From contig JBBDRV010000091.1 of assembly GCA_040905285.1 (NCBI GenBank), forward strand, positions 1-7,850: a DNA stretch of 7,850 bases. The letters are read 5' to 3'. Below, piece by piece: positions 1 to 5,710 of the stretch; the first letter of the stretch is position 1; each line of letters starts with the position of its first letter. This DNA comes from JBBDRV01 sp040905285 (GTDB taxonomy: Bacteria > Bacteroidota > Rhodothermia > Balneolales > Balneolaceae). The translations under genes and the position numbers were made by a program. Under the pieces are notes generated by a model, which was given only the letters and a program-made list of their open reading frames with translations, was not told the DNA's origin and searched no databases.

Positions 1-612
1 CATTTTCTCTTTGAATTCATCTACGGGAATTCCGGGGAAAAACTGCGGTGGATACTTGTATATATGCTGTGCGGTGATATCGGCACGACATACCTGTGCG
101 ATTGAGCTGCCCACCTGCAGGGCCTGTGCAGAGCGTTCATTGAAATTAACAGGGATCAGAATATGCTGCAGCTGATGCCTGGCATTTTCGGGCACAAACA
201 ATACAGAACAGGATACATACCTGGCTATTTTTTTTGAAGTGACACCCTCACCTTCATAGCCGATTTTTTTACCCATAACCAACAGATCCGGATCAGTATC
301 ATTCATTACTCTGATAATCGTGTCCGTCGTGTTCCCATCTTCGAGAATGATTGACAAGGCAGCCCCCGAGTCCGACAGTATATCAAGTTTCTCTTCCAGT
401 TCCTCCATTATCAGGATCCTGAGCTCTTCCGGGCCATTGACTTCGGGAAACAGATCAGGCAGCTCCCGGTAAATCTCCGTCTGTTCGATGATATGCAGAA
501 CCGTGATTGTTTCGGGTTTGAATTTTCCCGCCAGAAAGTTTGCATAATCAAGCAGAAAATCATCTATCCCTGTAAGGTCCAGACAGATCATCCAGTTTTT
601 AAATGGTTTCAT
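1..612 (-). CDS. Universal stress protein, tandem Usp domains (3' end outside window)
   Basis: The frame stays open from an ATG at 612 down to base 1, giving 204 residues with no stop, so the C-terminus is missing. The first Usp domain spans about residues 1-141: strand MKPFKNWMICLDL, a helix, TITVLHIIEQ, and the end DPDLLVMGKKIG...VTSKKIARYVSCSVLFVPE. A second Usp domain starts at about residue 150 (ILIPVNFNERSAQAL) and is cut off, so this is probably a two-domain protein of about 280 residues. The usual ATP-binding motif G-x2-G-x9-G-S/T is altered: G114 and G118 are three residues apart, followed by G123-V-T-S, so nucleotide binding is uncertain. The start is supported by the only good Shine-Dalgarno sequence in the window (AGGAGAG, 6 nt upstream). 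It follows the BCCT gene by 21 bp and is surely co-transcribed. Usp proteins next to osmolyte transporters are known (TeaD with the Halomonas ectoine transporter TeaABC), so a role in controlling the transporter is a fair inference. Confidence 0.88.
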   Translation of the reverse strand, partial: MKPFKNWMICLDLTGIDDFLLDYANFLAGKFKPETITVLHIIEQTEIYRELPDLFPEVNGPEELRILIMEELEEKLDILSDSGAALSIILEDGNTTDTIIRVMNDTDPDLLVMGKKIGYEGEGVTSKKIARYVSCSVLFVPENARHQLQHILIPVNFNERSAQALQVGSSIAQVCRADITAQHIYKYPPQFFPGIPVDEFKEKM

Positions 613-633
613 AACTCTCTCCTTTAACAGTGG

Positions 634-2199
634 CTATTTGTTTTTCCGTTTTTCTATCATATTTGAGACAACCTGCCTGTATTCATCCCTCTGTCTGATG
701 TCTTTTTGTTTTTGCTCGTCGCGCAGTCCCTTGTACAGACTGAAACACATAATGACCAGCACAACGGCAAATGGCAATCCGGTTGTGATCGATGCGGTTC
801 TCAAGGCGGCCAGCCCGCCTGAATAGAGTAAAATCGCTGCGACAACACCCTCGGACAATGCCCAGAAAATACGCTGCTGCCGGGGCGGATCGGGATTTCC
901 GCCAGAAGCCAGCATATCAATGACCAGAGATCCGGAATCGGATGAGGTGACAAAAAATGTGATAATTACTACAATCGCGACAAGAGACGTTACTGCAGAA
1001 AACGGAAATCCCTCCAGTACAGCAAACAGCATTTCTTCTGTTGCAAGTCCTGCAATGCCGCCGTCACCGAAGAATTCAATATAAAGTCCGCTGCTGCCGA
1101 AGACCGACAGCCAGATCAGGGTAAATGCCGTTGGGACGAACAGCACTCCGGTTATGAACTCTCTTATGGTCCTGCCCTTGGAAATTCTGGCGATAAACAT
1201 CCCCACGAAAGGGGACCAGGCGATCCACCAGCCCCAGTAAAAAAGTGTCCAGGTTCCCAGCCAGTCCCTGTCATCGCTCATCGTATCCAGCCAGAACGTC
1301 ATTTCCACGATATTCTGCAGGTATCTGCCGGTATTTTCAGCCAGTGAGTTCAGAATAAAGACGGTCGGTCCGAGAACAAACAGGAAAGCGAGGAGTATCA
1401 GAGCCAAAACCAGATTGAAATTGCTCAGGCGTCTGATCCCCTTGTCCAGGCCCAGGACAACGGAGATGGTCGCAAAACAGGTGATAATAAGAATGATAGT
1501 CATTTGCGTAGTCATCGATTCCTCAAAACCGAACAGGAAATCCAGCCCCGCATTGACCTGCATAACTCCCAGCCCGAGAGAGGTGGCAACCCCGAACATC
1601 GTCCCGAAAATAGCCAGGATATCGATCAGGTTGCCTGCCGGCCCGTAAATACGTTCTCCCAGGAGGGGATAAAAAGCGGAGCGGATAGTCAGCGGCAATC
1701 CCTTTCGAAAAGAGAAATAGGCTAGGGACATGCCGACTACAATATAAATACTCCAGGCATGCAGACCCCAGTGAAAAAAAGTCAGCCGCATGGCCTCTGC
1801 CGCTGCTGCCGCTGTCTCTCCTTCTGCAACAGGCGGTTCAAGATAGTGGAACATTGGTTCAGCTACACTGAAAAAAACAAGGCCGATTCCCATTCCGGCA
1901 CTGAAGAGCATGGCGAACCAGGATGTATTGCTGTATTCCGGTACGGAATCGTCCGCTCCCAGCTTGATTTTGCTGTAGGGCCCCAGATAAATGAACGCGA
2001 TAAAAACCAGAAAAAAAGCGACTGAAAAGACATAAAGCCAGCCGAAATAGTCGATGATTGTCGATTGAATAAATTCAAAAACATTGCCGGTCCCTGTTGG
2101 ATTTATGGCACCGAAACTGATAAAAACAAGAATGACACTGACGGAGGTAAAAAATACCACCGGATTGACTTGCCATTTCTCAATAAATCGCTGCATCAT
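634..2199 (-). CDS. BCCT-family betaine/choline/carnitine-type transporter
   Basis: This is a complete 521-residue, roughly 12-helix inner-membrane protein of normal BCCT length. Visible family motifs are NTSWFAMLFSAGMGIGLVFF (91-110), with the GMGIG stretch that lines the substrate site in BetP; HWGLHAWSIY (143-152), whose W144, W149 and Y152 match the BetP aromatic cage W189/W194/Y197; and YWGWWIAWSPFVGMFIARIS (321-340), the strongest BCCT signature. TSSDS (418-422) matches the region holding the BetP sodium-2 ligands, which favours sodium-coupled uptake over a CaiT-like exchanger. The C-terminal tail (491-521) is charged but shorter than the osmosensing tail of BetP. Substrate cannot be fixed from sequence; glycine betaine is favoured by the adjacent betaine-synthesis genes. 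Two ATG codons in tandem (2199 and 2196) could start it; neither has a Shine-Dalgarno sequence. It lies divergent from the methyltransferases and leads the operon with the Usp gene. Confidence 0.95.
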   Translation of the reverse strand: MMQRFIEKWQVNPVVFFTSVSVILVFISFGAINPTGTGNVFEFIQSTIIDYFGWLYVFSVAFFLVFIAFIYLGPYSKIKLGADDSVPEYSNTSWFAMLFSAGMGIGLVFFSVAEPMFHYLEPPVAEGETAAAAAEAMRLTFFHWGLHAWSIYIVVGMSLAYFSFRKGLPLTIRSAFYPLLGERIYGPAGNLIDILAIFGTMFGVATSLGLGVMQVNAGLDFLFGFEESMTTQMTIILIITCFATISVVLGLDKGIRRLSNFNLVLALILLAFLFVLGPTVFILNSLAENTGRYLQNIVEMTFWLDTMSDDRDWLGTWTLFYWGWWIAWSPFVGMFIARISKGRTIREFITGVLFVPTAFTLIWLSVFGSSGLYIEFFGDGGIAGLATEEMLFAVLEGFPFSAVTSLVAIVVIITFFVTSSDSGSLVIDMLASGGNPDPPRQQRIFWALSEGVVAAILLYSGGLAALRTASITTGLPFAVVLVIMCFSLYKGLRDEQKQKDIRQRDEYRQVVSNMIEKRKNK

Positions 2200-2255
2200 T
2201 TTATTTCTTGTTCATAACTTTTATAATTTCAATTAAATTTGGAAAAAATGGTAGC

Positions 2256-2261
2256 ATTATA
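2256..2261 (-). promoter_or_regulatory. Putative -10 box for the BCCT-usp operon
   Basis: The minus strand reads TATAAT exactly, about 57 bases upstream of the BCCT start. No good -35 hexamer sits at the standard 16-18 bp spacing, so either the promoter is activator-dependent or the match is chance in AT-rich DNA. Confidence 0.4.
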
Positions 2262-2362
2262 TACGACTATATCCCTGTAAATTTAAAGTTTAGCAAGTAT
2301 ATGACGGGGGTCTTCCCCGGTCCGGAAGCACTTTGCGTTTAAAAATTAGTTCTTTTAAATAT

Positions 2363-2393
2363 TTGAAAATTAATGAGTTAATATGTTTATTTG
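2363..2393 (+). promoter_or_regulatory. Putative promoter for the betaine-synthesis operon (Bacteroidota-type)
   Basis: TTG at 2363-2365 is followed after 20 bases by TTTATTTG at 2386-2393. The Bacteroidota vegetative consensus is TTG, 19-21 bases, TAnnTTTG, so this fits with one mismatch. A sigma-70 reading (TTGAAA, 17 bp, TTTATT) overlaps it. Either would start transcription near 2400 and give a leader of about 190 nt containing the GTAC repeats. Confidence 0.35.
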
Positions 2394-2426
2394 AGTAACC
2401 TTTTTCAACAGCATCTGCATGGTGCT

Positions 2427-2490
2427 GTACTACTTTACTGTTTAGTACTTATTACCGGTTGGTACTTATTAGTTTATTATTTAGTACCGG
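2427..2490. repeat. GTAC-centred repeat cluster, possible operator
   Basis: GTAC occurs at 2427, 2445, 2462 and 2484. GTACTTATTA is repeated exactly at 2445-2454 and 2462-2471 (17-base period), TTTAGTAC at 2441-2448 and 2480-2487, and GGTACT (2461-2466) is inverted as AGTACC (2483-2488). ACCGG recurs at 2454 and 2486. The spacing of 17, 18 and 22 bases is suggestive of several bound protomers, but no specific regulator can be named. Confidence 0.4.
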
Positions 2491-2591
2491 CAACAAAAGT
2501 TGAAAATCACCGGTAAGATTAAAAAAGATTCGTGCTTCCTGTTTTTAACCAGGTCATGGCGAATAATCTATCATCAAAAAAGTGTTTAAAA

Positions 2592-3395
2592 ATGGAACAA
2601 GTAAAAGATCAAAAATTTGGCAGTGACCCCGTCAGTATAAGGGAGAGTGATCACTATCAGAACGAATATGTGGAACGCTTTGTGAACAAGTGGGATGAAT
2701 TGATCAACTGGAATAAGCGATCAGAAGGTGAAGGTTCCTTTTTTATTGATCTGCTGAAGGAGAAAGGGGCCGTGAAAGTTCTGGATGCGGCAACGGGTAC
2801 AGGCTATCATTCCGTCCGGCTGTTGGAGGCGGGCTTTGATGTGGTAAGTGCTGACGGGAGTCCTCAGATGCTCTACCGGGCTTTTGAAAATGCCAAGTCA
2901 CAGAATCAGATACTGCGGACAGTACAGGTAGACTGGAGATGGCTCTGCAAAGATATCCACGAAAAATTTGACGCGGTTATCTGCCTCGGTAACTCATTTA
3001 CACATCTGTTTTCAGAAAATGACCGCCGGAAAGCACTGGCGGAATTTTACTCCGTTTTGAAGCATGACGGGGTATTGGTTCTGGATCAGCGCAACTACGA
3101 TGCCATTCTTGATTCAGGGTATTCCAGCAAACACAAGTTCTATTACTGTGGTACGGATGTGGAAGTTGAACCAGAGCACATGGATAAAGGTCTGGCACGT
3201 TTTCGTTACCGCTTTCAGGACGATTCAGTATATCATCTCAACATGTATCCGCTGCGACGGGACTATACCAGCAGACTGATGAAGGAAGTAGGGTTCCAGG
3301 AGGTGAATACATATGGAGATTTTCAGGAGACCTATAAAAGCGATGATCCGGATTTCTACATACATATCGCTGAAAAAAAGTACAGGGACAAGTGA
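2592..3395 (+). CDS. gsmt: Glycine/sarcosine N-methyltransferase (GSMT)
   Basis: This enzyme transfers methyl groups from S-adenosylmethionine to glycine and then sarcosine, the first two of three methylations from glycine to glycine betaine, in the cytoplasm. The 267-residue protein matches what I recall of Halorhodospira halochloris GSMT nearly end to end. Landmarks are DHYQNEYVERFVNKWDELINW (20-40), the SAM-binding motif VLDAATGTGYHSV (63-75) with acidic D88 after the second strand, RTVQVDWRW (109-117), ICLGNSFTHLF (130-140), LDQRNYD (164-170) whose R167 corresponds to the carboxylate-binding arginine of glycine N-methyltransferases, and the C-terminal YGDFQETY...DPDFYIHIAEKKY. I chose ATG 2592 because it gives MEQVKDQKFGSDP, the usual family start and length; in-frame GTG 2532 would add 20 unrelated residues. 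No start has a clear Shine-Dalgarno site. It is followed 27 bp later by SDMT in the same operon. Confidence 0.94.
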   Translation: MEQVKDQKFGSDPVSIRESDHYQNEYVERFVNKWDELINWNKRSEGEGSFFIDLLKEKGAVKVLDAATGTGYHSVRLLEAGFDVVSADGSPQMLYRAFENAKSQNQILRTVQVDWRWLCKDIHEKFDAVICLGNSFTHLFSENDRRKALAEFYSVLKHDGVLVLDQRNYDAILDSGYSSKHKFYYCGTDVEVEPEHMDKGLARFRYRFQDDSVYHLNMYPLRRDYTSRLMKEVGFQEVNTYGDFQETYKSDDPDFYIHIAEKKYRDK

Positions 3396-3422
3396 TTCCT
3401 GTGGAACAGTTGTCAACTATGA

Positions 3423-4277
3423 ATGAAGTTAACTGATTTTATGAAAGATCTGAATAATGAGGCGGTGGACATTGCCCGCAATTACTACAACAGCGAAGAC
3501 GCTGATGCTTTTTATTCCACAGTCTGGGGCGGGGAGGATATACATATCGGGCTGTATAACTCAGATGATGATACCATATACGATGCCAGCCGCCGCACAC
3601 AGGATCGCATGATTGAACATCTGGACAGGTTCGATGAGTCCACCCGGATTATCGATATGGGATCCGGCTACGGAGGCGCCGCCCGTTACCTGGCAGGCAG
3701 ATTCGGCTGCAGTGTGGTAGCGCTCAACCTGAGTGAAGTGGAGAATGATAGGGCCCGGATTCTAAATCGGGAGCAGGGGCTGGACCATCTGATAGATGTT
3801 GTGGATGGGAATTTCGAATCCATCCCGTATGATGACGAATCATTCGATGTAGTCTGGTCACAGGATGCATTCCTGCACAGCCCGGCCAGGGAACAGGTAA
3901 TCATGGAAGCAGCCCGTATACTGAAGCCGGGCGGAGAGTTCGTTATTACGGATCCGATGCAGTCCGATGATTGCCCTGAAGGGGTATTGGAGCCTATTCT
4001 TAACCGTATACACCTGGAGAATATGGCTTCTCCCGGTTTTTACAGGAAGACTGCTTCAGAATACGGACTTGATGAAGTGGATTTTGACGAGCTGACCGTC
4101 CATCTTAAACGTCATTATTCCACGGTCCTGCGGGAGACAGAGAAGCATGAGGATGAGTTAAAAGAAAAAGTAACCGCTCAATATCTTGAGAATATGAAAA
4201 AAGGTCTTAAGCACTGGGTAGACGGTGCGGAAAATGGATATCTCTCATGGGGTATTTTACATTTCAGAAAAAGATAA
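3423..4277 (+). CDS. sdmt: Sarcosine/dimethylglycine N-methyltransferase (SDMT)
   Basis: This enzyme uses S-adenosylmethionine to convert sarcosine to dimethylglycine and dimethylglycine to glycine betaine, finishing the pathway begun by the upstream gene. The 284-residue class I methyltransferase shows the family N-terminus ARNYYNSEDADAFYSTVWGGEDIHIGLY (18-45), SAM motif IIDMGSGYGGAARYLA (76-91), LNLSEVEN (101-108) after the second strand, DGNFESIPYDDESFDVVWSQDAFLHS (128-153), and RILKPGGEFVITDPM (165-179). The C-terminal NGYLSWGILHFRK (271-283) is also typical of SDMT. Length is normal for a single-domain SDMT; in some bacteria it is fused to GSMT, here it is separate. The start ATG lacks a Shine-Dalgarno sequence; ATG 3441 (residue 7) is an alternative. 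A small palindrome, AGTTG-T-CAACT, lies at 3408-3418 just ahead of the start. Confidence 0.94.
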   Translation: MKLTDFMKDLNNEAVDIARNYYNSEDADAFYSTVWGGEDIHIGLYNSDDDTIYDASRRTQDRMIEHLDRFDESTRIIDMGSGYGGAARYLAGRFGCSVVALNLSEVENDRARILNREQGLDHLIDVVDGNFESIPYDDESFDVVWSQDAFLHSPAREQVIMEAARILKPGGEFVITDPMQSDDCPEGVLEPILNRIHLENMASPGFYRKTASEYGLDEVDFDELTVHLKRHYSTVLRETEKHEDELKEKVTAQYLENMKKGLKHWVDGAENGYLSWGILHFRKR

Positions 4278-4281
4278 CACA

Positions 4282-4381
4282 AGCAGTCTGTCGGACTTGG
4301 GAACAGAAAGCGGGCAGGATGAGATTTTGGGCGTAAAAAGGTCGCATGCGCAGCTCTGTAGAGTAAGTCCGACAGACTGCT
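4282..4381. repeat. 100-bp element with perfect 17-bp terminal inverted repeats
   Basis: AGCAGTCTGTCGGACTT at 4282-4298 is repeated exactly in inverted orientation at 4365-4381, separated by 66 bases. The interior contains the palindrome CGCATGCG (4343-4350) and a small CTCT/AGAG hairpin. It starts five bases after the SDMT stop codon. It looks like a miniature inverted-repeat or REP-like mobile element; I see no clear target-site duplication and no transposase. In the transcript it would form a very stable hairpin, though no U-tract follows it. Confidence 0.7.
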
Positions 4382-4429
4382 AGGGTGGCCATAATCTCTA
4401 TGGCCGGTTGATGATATCAACAATACCCT
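4382..4429 (+). terminator. Compact three-way-junction structure, possible operon terminator or small RNA element
   Basis: Three perfect helices nest here: AGGGT 4382-4386 with ACCCT 4425-4429; GGCCAT 4387-4392 with ATGGCC 4400-4405; GTTGAT 4407-4412 with ATCAAC 4416-4421. Linkers are 0, 1 and 3 bases. TTTT overlaps and follows the last helix (4429-4432), which suits a terminator for the GSMT-SDMT operon. It begins immediately after the inverted-repeat element. Whether it is a terminator, part of the repeat family, or another structured RNA is unknown. Confidence 0.35.
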
Positions 4430-4513
4430 TTTGCCCAGGGCAGCAGCAATCACGGTGGTTCACAATGCTGTCCGTTCAATATCTATAGAGGCAACGGTTA
4501 ACCCCAGGAATTT

Positions 4514-4567
4514 CCGGATTGCAGCAGCATGCCTGAAAGTCAAGCTTTCGTTTCTGCAGCCATCCGG
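4514..4567 (+). other. Imperfect long hairpin in the MTHFR-like leader
   Basis: CCGGAT (4514-4519) pairs with ATCCGG (4562-4567), GCAG (4521-4524) with CTGC (4554-4557), and GAAAG (4535-4539) with CTTTC (4545-4549), all nested. It ends 57 bases ahead of the MTHFR-like start codon. No known riboswitch motif is recognisable. Confidence 0.3.
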
Positions 4568-4600
4568 TAAACCTCTTTTCAGCAAAAATTAAATCACAAA

Positions 4601-4620
4601 CTTTACATAAATTTGTAAAG
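4601..4620 (+). promoter_or_regulatory. Inverted repeat over a TAnnTTTG box, just before the start codon
   Basis: CTTTACA (4601-4607) and TGTAAAG (4614-4620) form a perfect 7-bp inverted repeat with a 6-bp centre. The stretch TAAATTTG at 4608-4615 matches the Bacteroidota TAnnTTTG box exactly, although no TTG lies at the proper distance upstream. If used, the transcript would start within a few bases of ATG 4625, and a protein on the inverted repeat would block it. Confidence 0.35.
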
Positions 4621-4624
4621 CATT

Positions 4625-5611
4625 ATGTTTACAACACCAGTCGAAAAATTATCTTCAACGTCAGAAAAGCACCCTCTCCTATTTGAAATAGTCCCTCCCG
4701 CGAAGGGAAATATGGAGATTCGCCTTGATCAGCACTCCAACCATCTGGAGCATTTGTTTGAAGAGACAGATGTATATGCCCTCAATATTCCCGAAATCCA
4801 GGATGAATCCAAAAAGGGCGACAAGGGAAAAAGACGTCAGCCTTACAAAGAAAGGGTCAGCCCAAGGAACTATGCCCGGTCTTTGGCAAAAAGATTTGAT
4901 ACGGACTTCGTTATCAACCGTGTGGTTGTCAAACATTCGTACCGCGAACATGAAAAATGGCTGCTGGATACACAGGAAGAATTCGGTATCCGGAATGTGA
5001 TACTGGTAGGCGGAGAAAGATCTGAAGATGTGTATCCGGGTCCTTCCGTTTCAGAGGGGAACAGATTTGTGAAGCATTTTCTGAATCGGGGACGATTTCG
5101 TTATACAGAGGAAGATACAGCTCCTACACATTTTAACGTCGGGAATATCTGTATTCCGACACGCCGGCGGAAAGATCTGGATGAGCCAGAGCGAATGTTC
5201 CGTAAGCAGCAGGCAGGAGCAGATTTTTTTACAACACAAATAATAGCTGAAGCTGAACATCCCATTTCGCTGTTAAGGGACTATTCAGAAATACTGCAGG
5301 ATGAAGATCTGTCGCCCCCGAGGATATACTGGAGTTTTTCTCCTGTTTCCAGTAAGAAAGATATTGATTTTTTACGCTGGCTCGGTGTTTATATACCTGA
5401 AAGAACTGAAAACCTGATTTTTGGCAGCAGTGATCCGGTGGCTACTTCTCTGGATCTGGCACAAACGGTCTGGGAGAAAATACTGGATTTCAACAGGCAA
5501 TTGCCGCTGTCCATTCCAATGGGAATCAATATATCGGTTATGGGATTGCGAAATTTCGAAAATGGCGTCCGGCTGGCGAAAGAACTGAAAATGGCAGGAG
5601 TTCCAGACTGA
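4625..5611 (+). CDS. Divergent methylenetetrahydrofolate-reductase-like protein
   Basis: This 328-residue cytoplasmic protein appears to be a TIM-barrel relative of MetF, which reduces 5,10-methylene-THF to 5-methyl-THF, the methyl donor for methionine synthesis. Shared features are LFEIVPPAKG (19-28), equivalent to the MetF SFEFFPP strand with the catalytic glutamate kept as E21; GIRNVILVGGE (121-131) in place of the flavin-contacting LRGD; NVGNICIPTR (171-180) in place of the usual GYPEGHP; and AGADFFTTQII (197-207), matching the MetF AGADFxITQ segment with Q205 kept. It differs in having VGGERSEDVYPGPS, a basic insert KKGDKGKRRQPYKER (63-77), and no HFYTMN-type C-terminal motif (GINISVMGLRN at 300-310 instead). 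Canonical bacterial MetF is about 300 residues. Non-canonical MTHFRs exist in mycobacteria, so activity is plausible, but flavin and folate binding cannot be assumed. Its place between SDMT and metK suggests service to betaine methylation. Confidence 0.78.
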   Translation: MFTTPVEKLSSTSEKHPLLFEIVPPAKGNMEIRLDQHSNHLEHLFEETDVYALNIPEIQDESKKGDKGKRRQPYKERVSPRNYARSLAKRFDTDFVINRVVVKHSYREHEKWLLDTQEEFGIRNVILVGGERSEDVYPGPSVSEGNRFVKHFLNRGRFRYTEEDTAPTHFNVGNICIPTRRRKDLDEPERMFRKQQAGADFFTTQIIAEAEHPISLLRDYSEILQDEDLSPPRIYWSFSPVSSKKDIDFLRWLGVYIPERTENLIFGSSDPVATSLDLAQTVWEKILDFNRQLPLSIPMGINISVMGLRNFENGVRLAKELKMAGVPD

Positions 5612-5664
5612 CAACAGGTCTGTAATTCCTGATTGCACTACCGGGACAGGAGAGACAGAAAGGA

Positions 5665-5692
5665 CCGGATGGCCCGGAATACGGGCCACCGG
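5665..5692. terminator. Hairpin between converging genes, likely two-way terminator
   Basis: CCGG (5665-5668) and TGGCCCG (5670-5676) pair with CGGGCCA (5682-5688) and CCGG (5689-5692) around the loop GAATA, with one bulged A at 5669. It lies between the stop of the MTHFR-like gene and the stop of metK. The minus-strand side is followed by a pyrimidine-rich stretch (TCCTTTCTGTCTCTCC); neither side has a strict U-run. Confidence 0.5.
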
Positions 5693-5710
5693 CATTTCCA
5701 GTGATTGCTG

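Larger units (their letters stand above)
2200..2591. other. Divergent intergenic control region
   Basis: About 390 AT-rich bases separate the outward-facing BCCT and methyltransferase genes. I see no convincing gene here. The region contains a TATAAT box for the transporter (2256-2261), a GC-rich small hairpin (2305-2319, CGGGG with CCCCG around a 5-nt loop), a candidate promoter for the methyltransferases (2363-2393), and a GTAC-centred repeat cluster (2427-2490). An in-frame GTG at 2532 and ATG at 2556 would extend the methyltransferase by 20 or 12 residues, but the added residues do not resemble the family N-terminus. Confidence 0.7.
4278..4624. other. Structured intergenic region between SDMT and the MTHFR-like gene
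   Basis: These 347 bases hold no supported gene. From left to right are a 100-bp inverted-repeat element (4282-4381), a potential three-way junction (4382-4429), an imperfect long hairpin (4514-4567) and an inverted repeat abutting the next start codon (4601-4620). A minus-strand open frame crosses the region (4178-4453) but looks like a passenger reading of the repeat element and the SDMT 3' end. Confidence 0.7.

Noticed and set aside
2427..2490. CRISPR-like array
   Set aside because: Repeat units are about 10 bases with 7-12 base gaps and no true spacers; operator-like repeats fit better.
2532..2591. Upstream GTG start adding 20 residues to GSMT
   Set aside because: The added residues are unlike the family N-terminus, no ribosome site precedes the GTG, and ATG 2592 gives the expected length.
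4178..4453. 91-codon minus-strand open frame over the SDMT 3' end and the repeat element
   Set aside because: It overlaps conserved SDMT coding sequence and reads through the inverted-repeat element; no start signal or domain. Such frames are typical of repeats.
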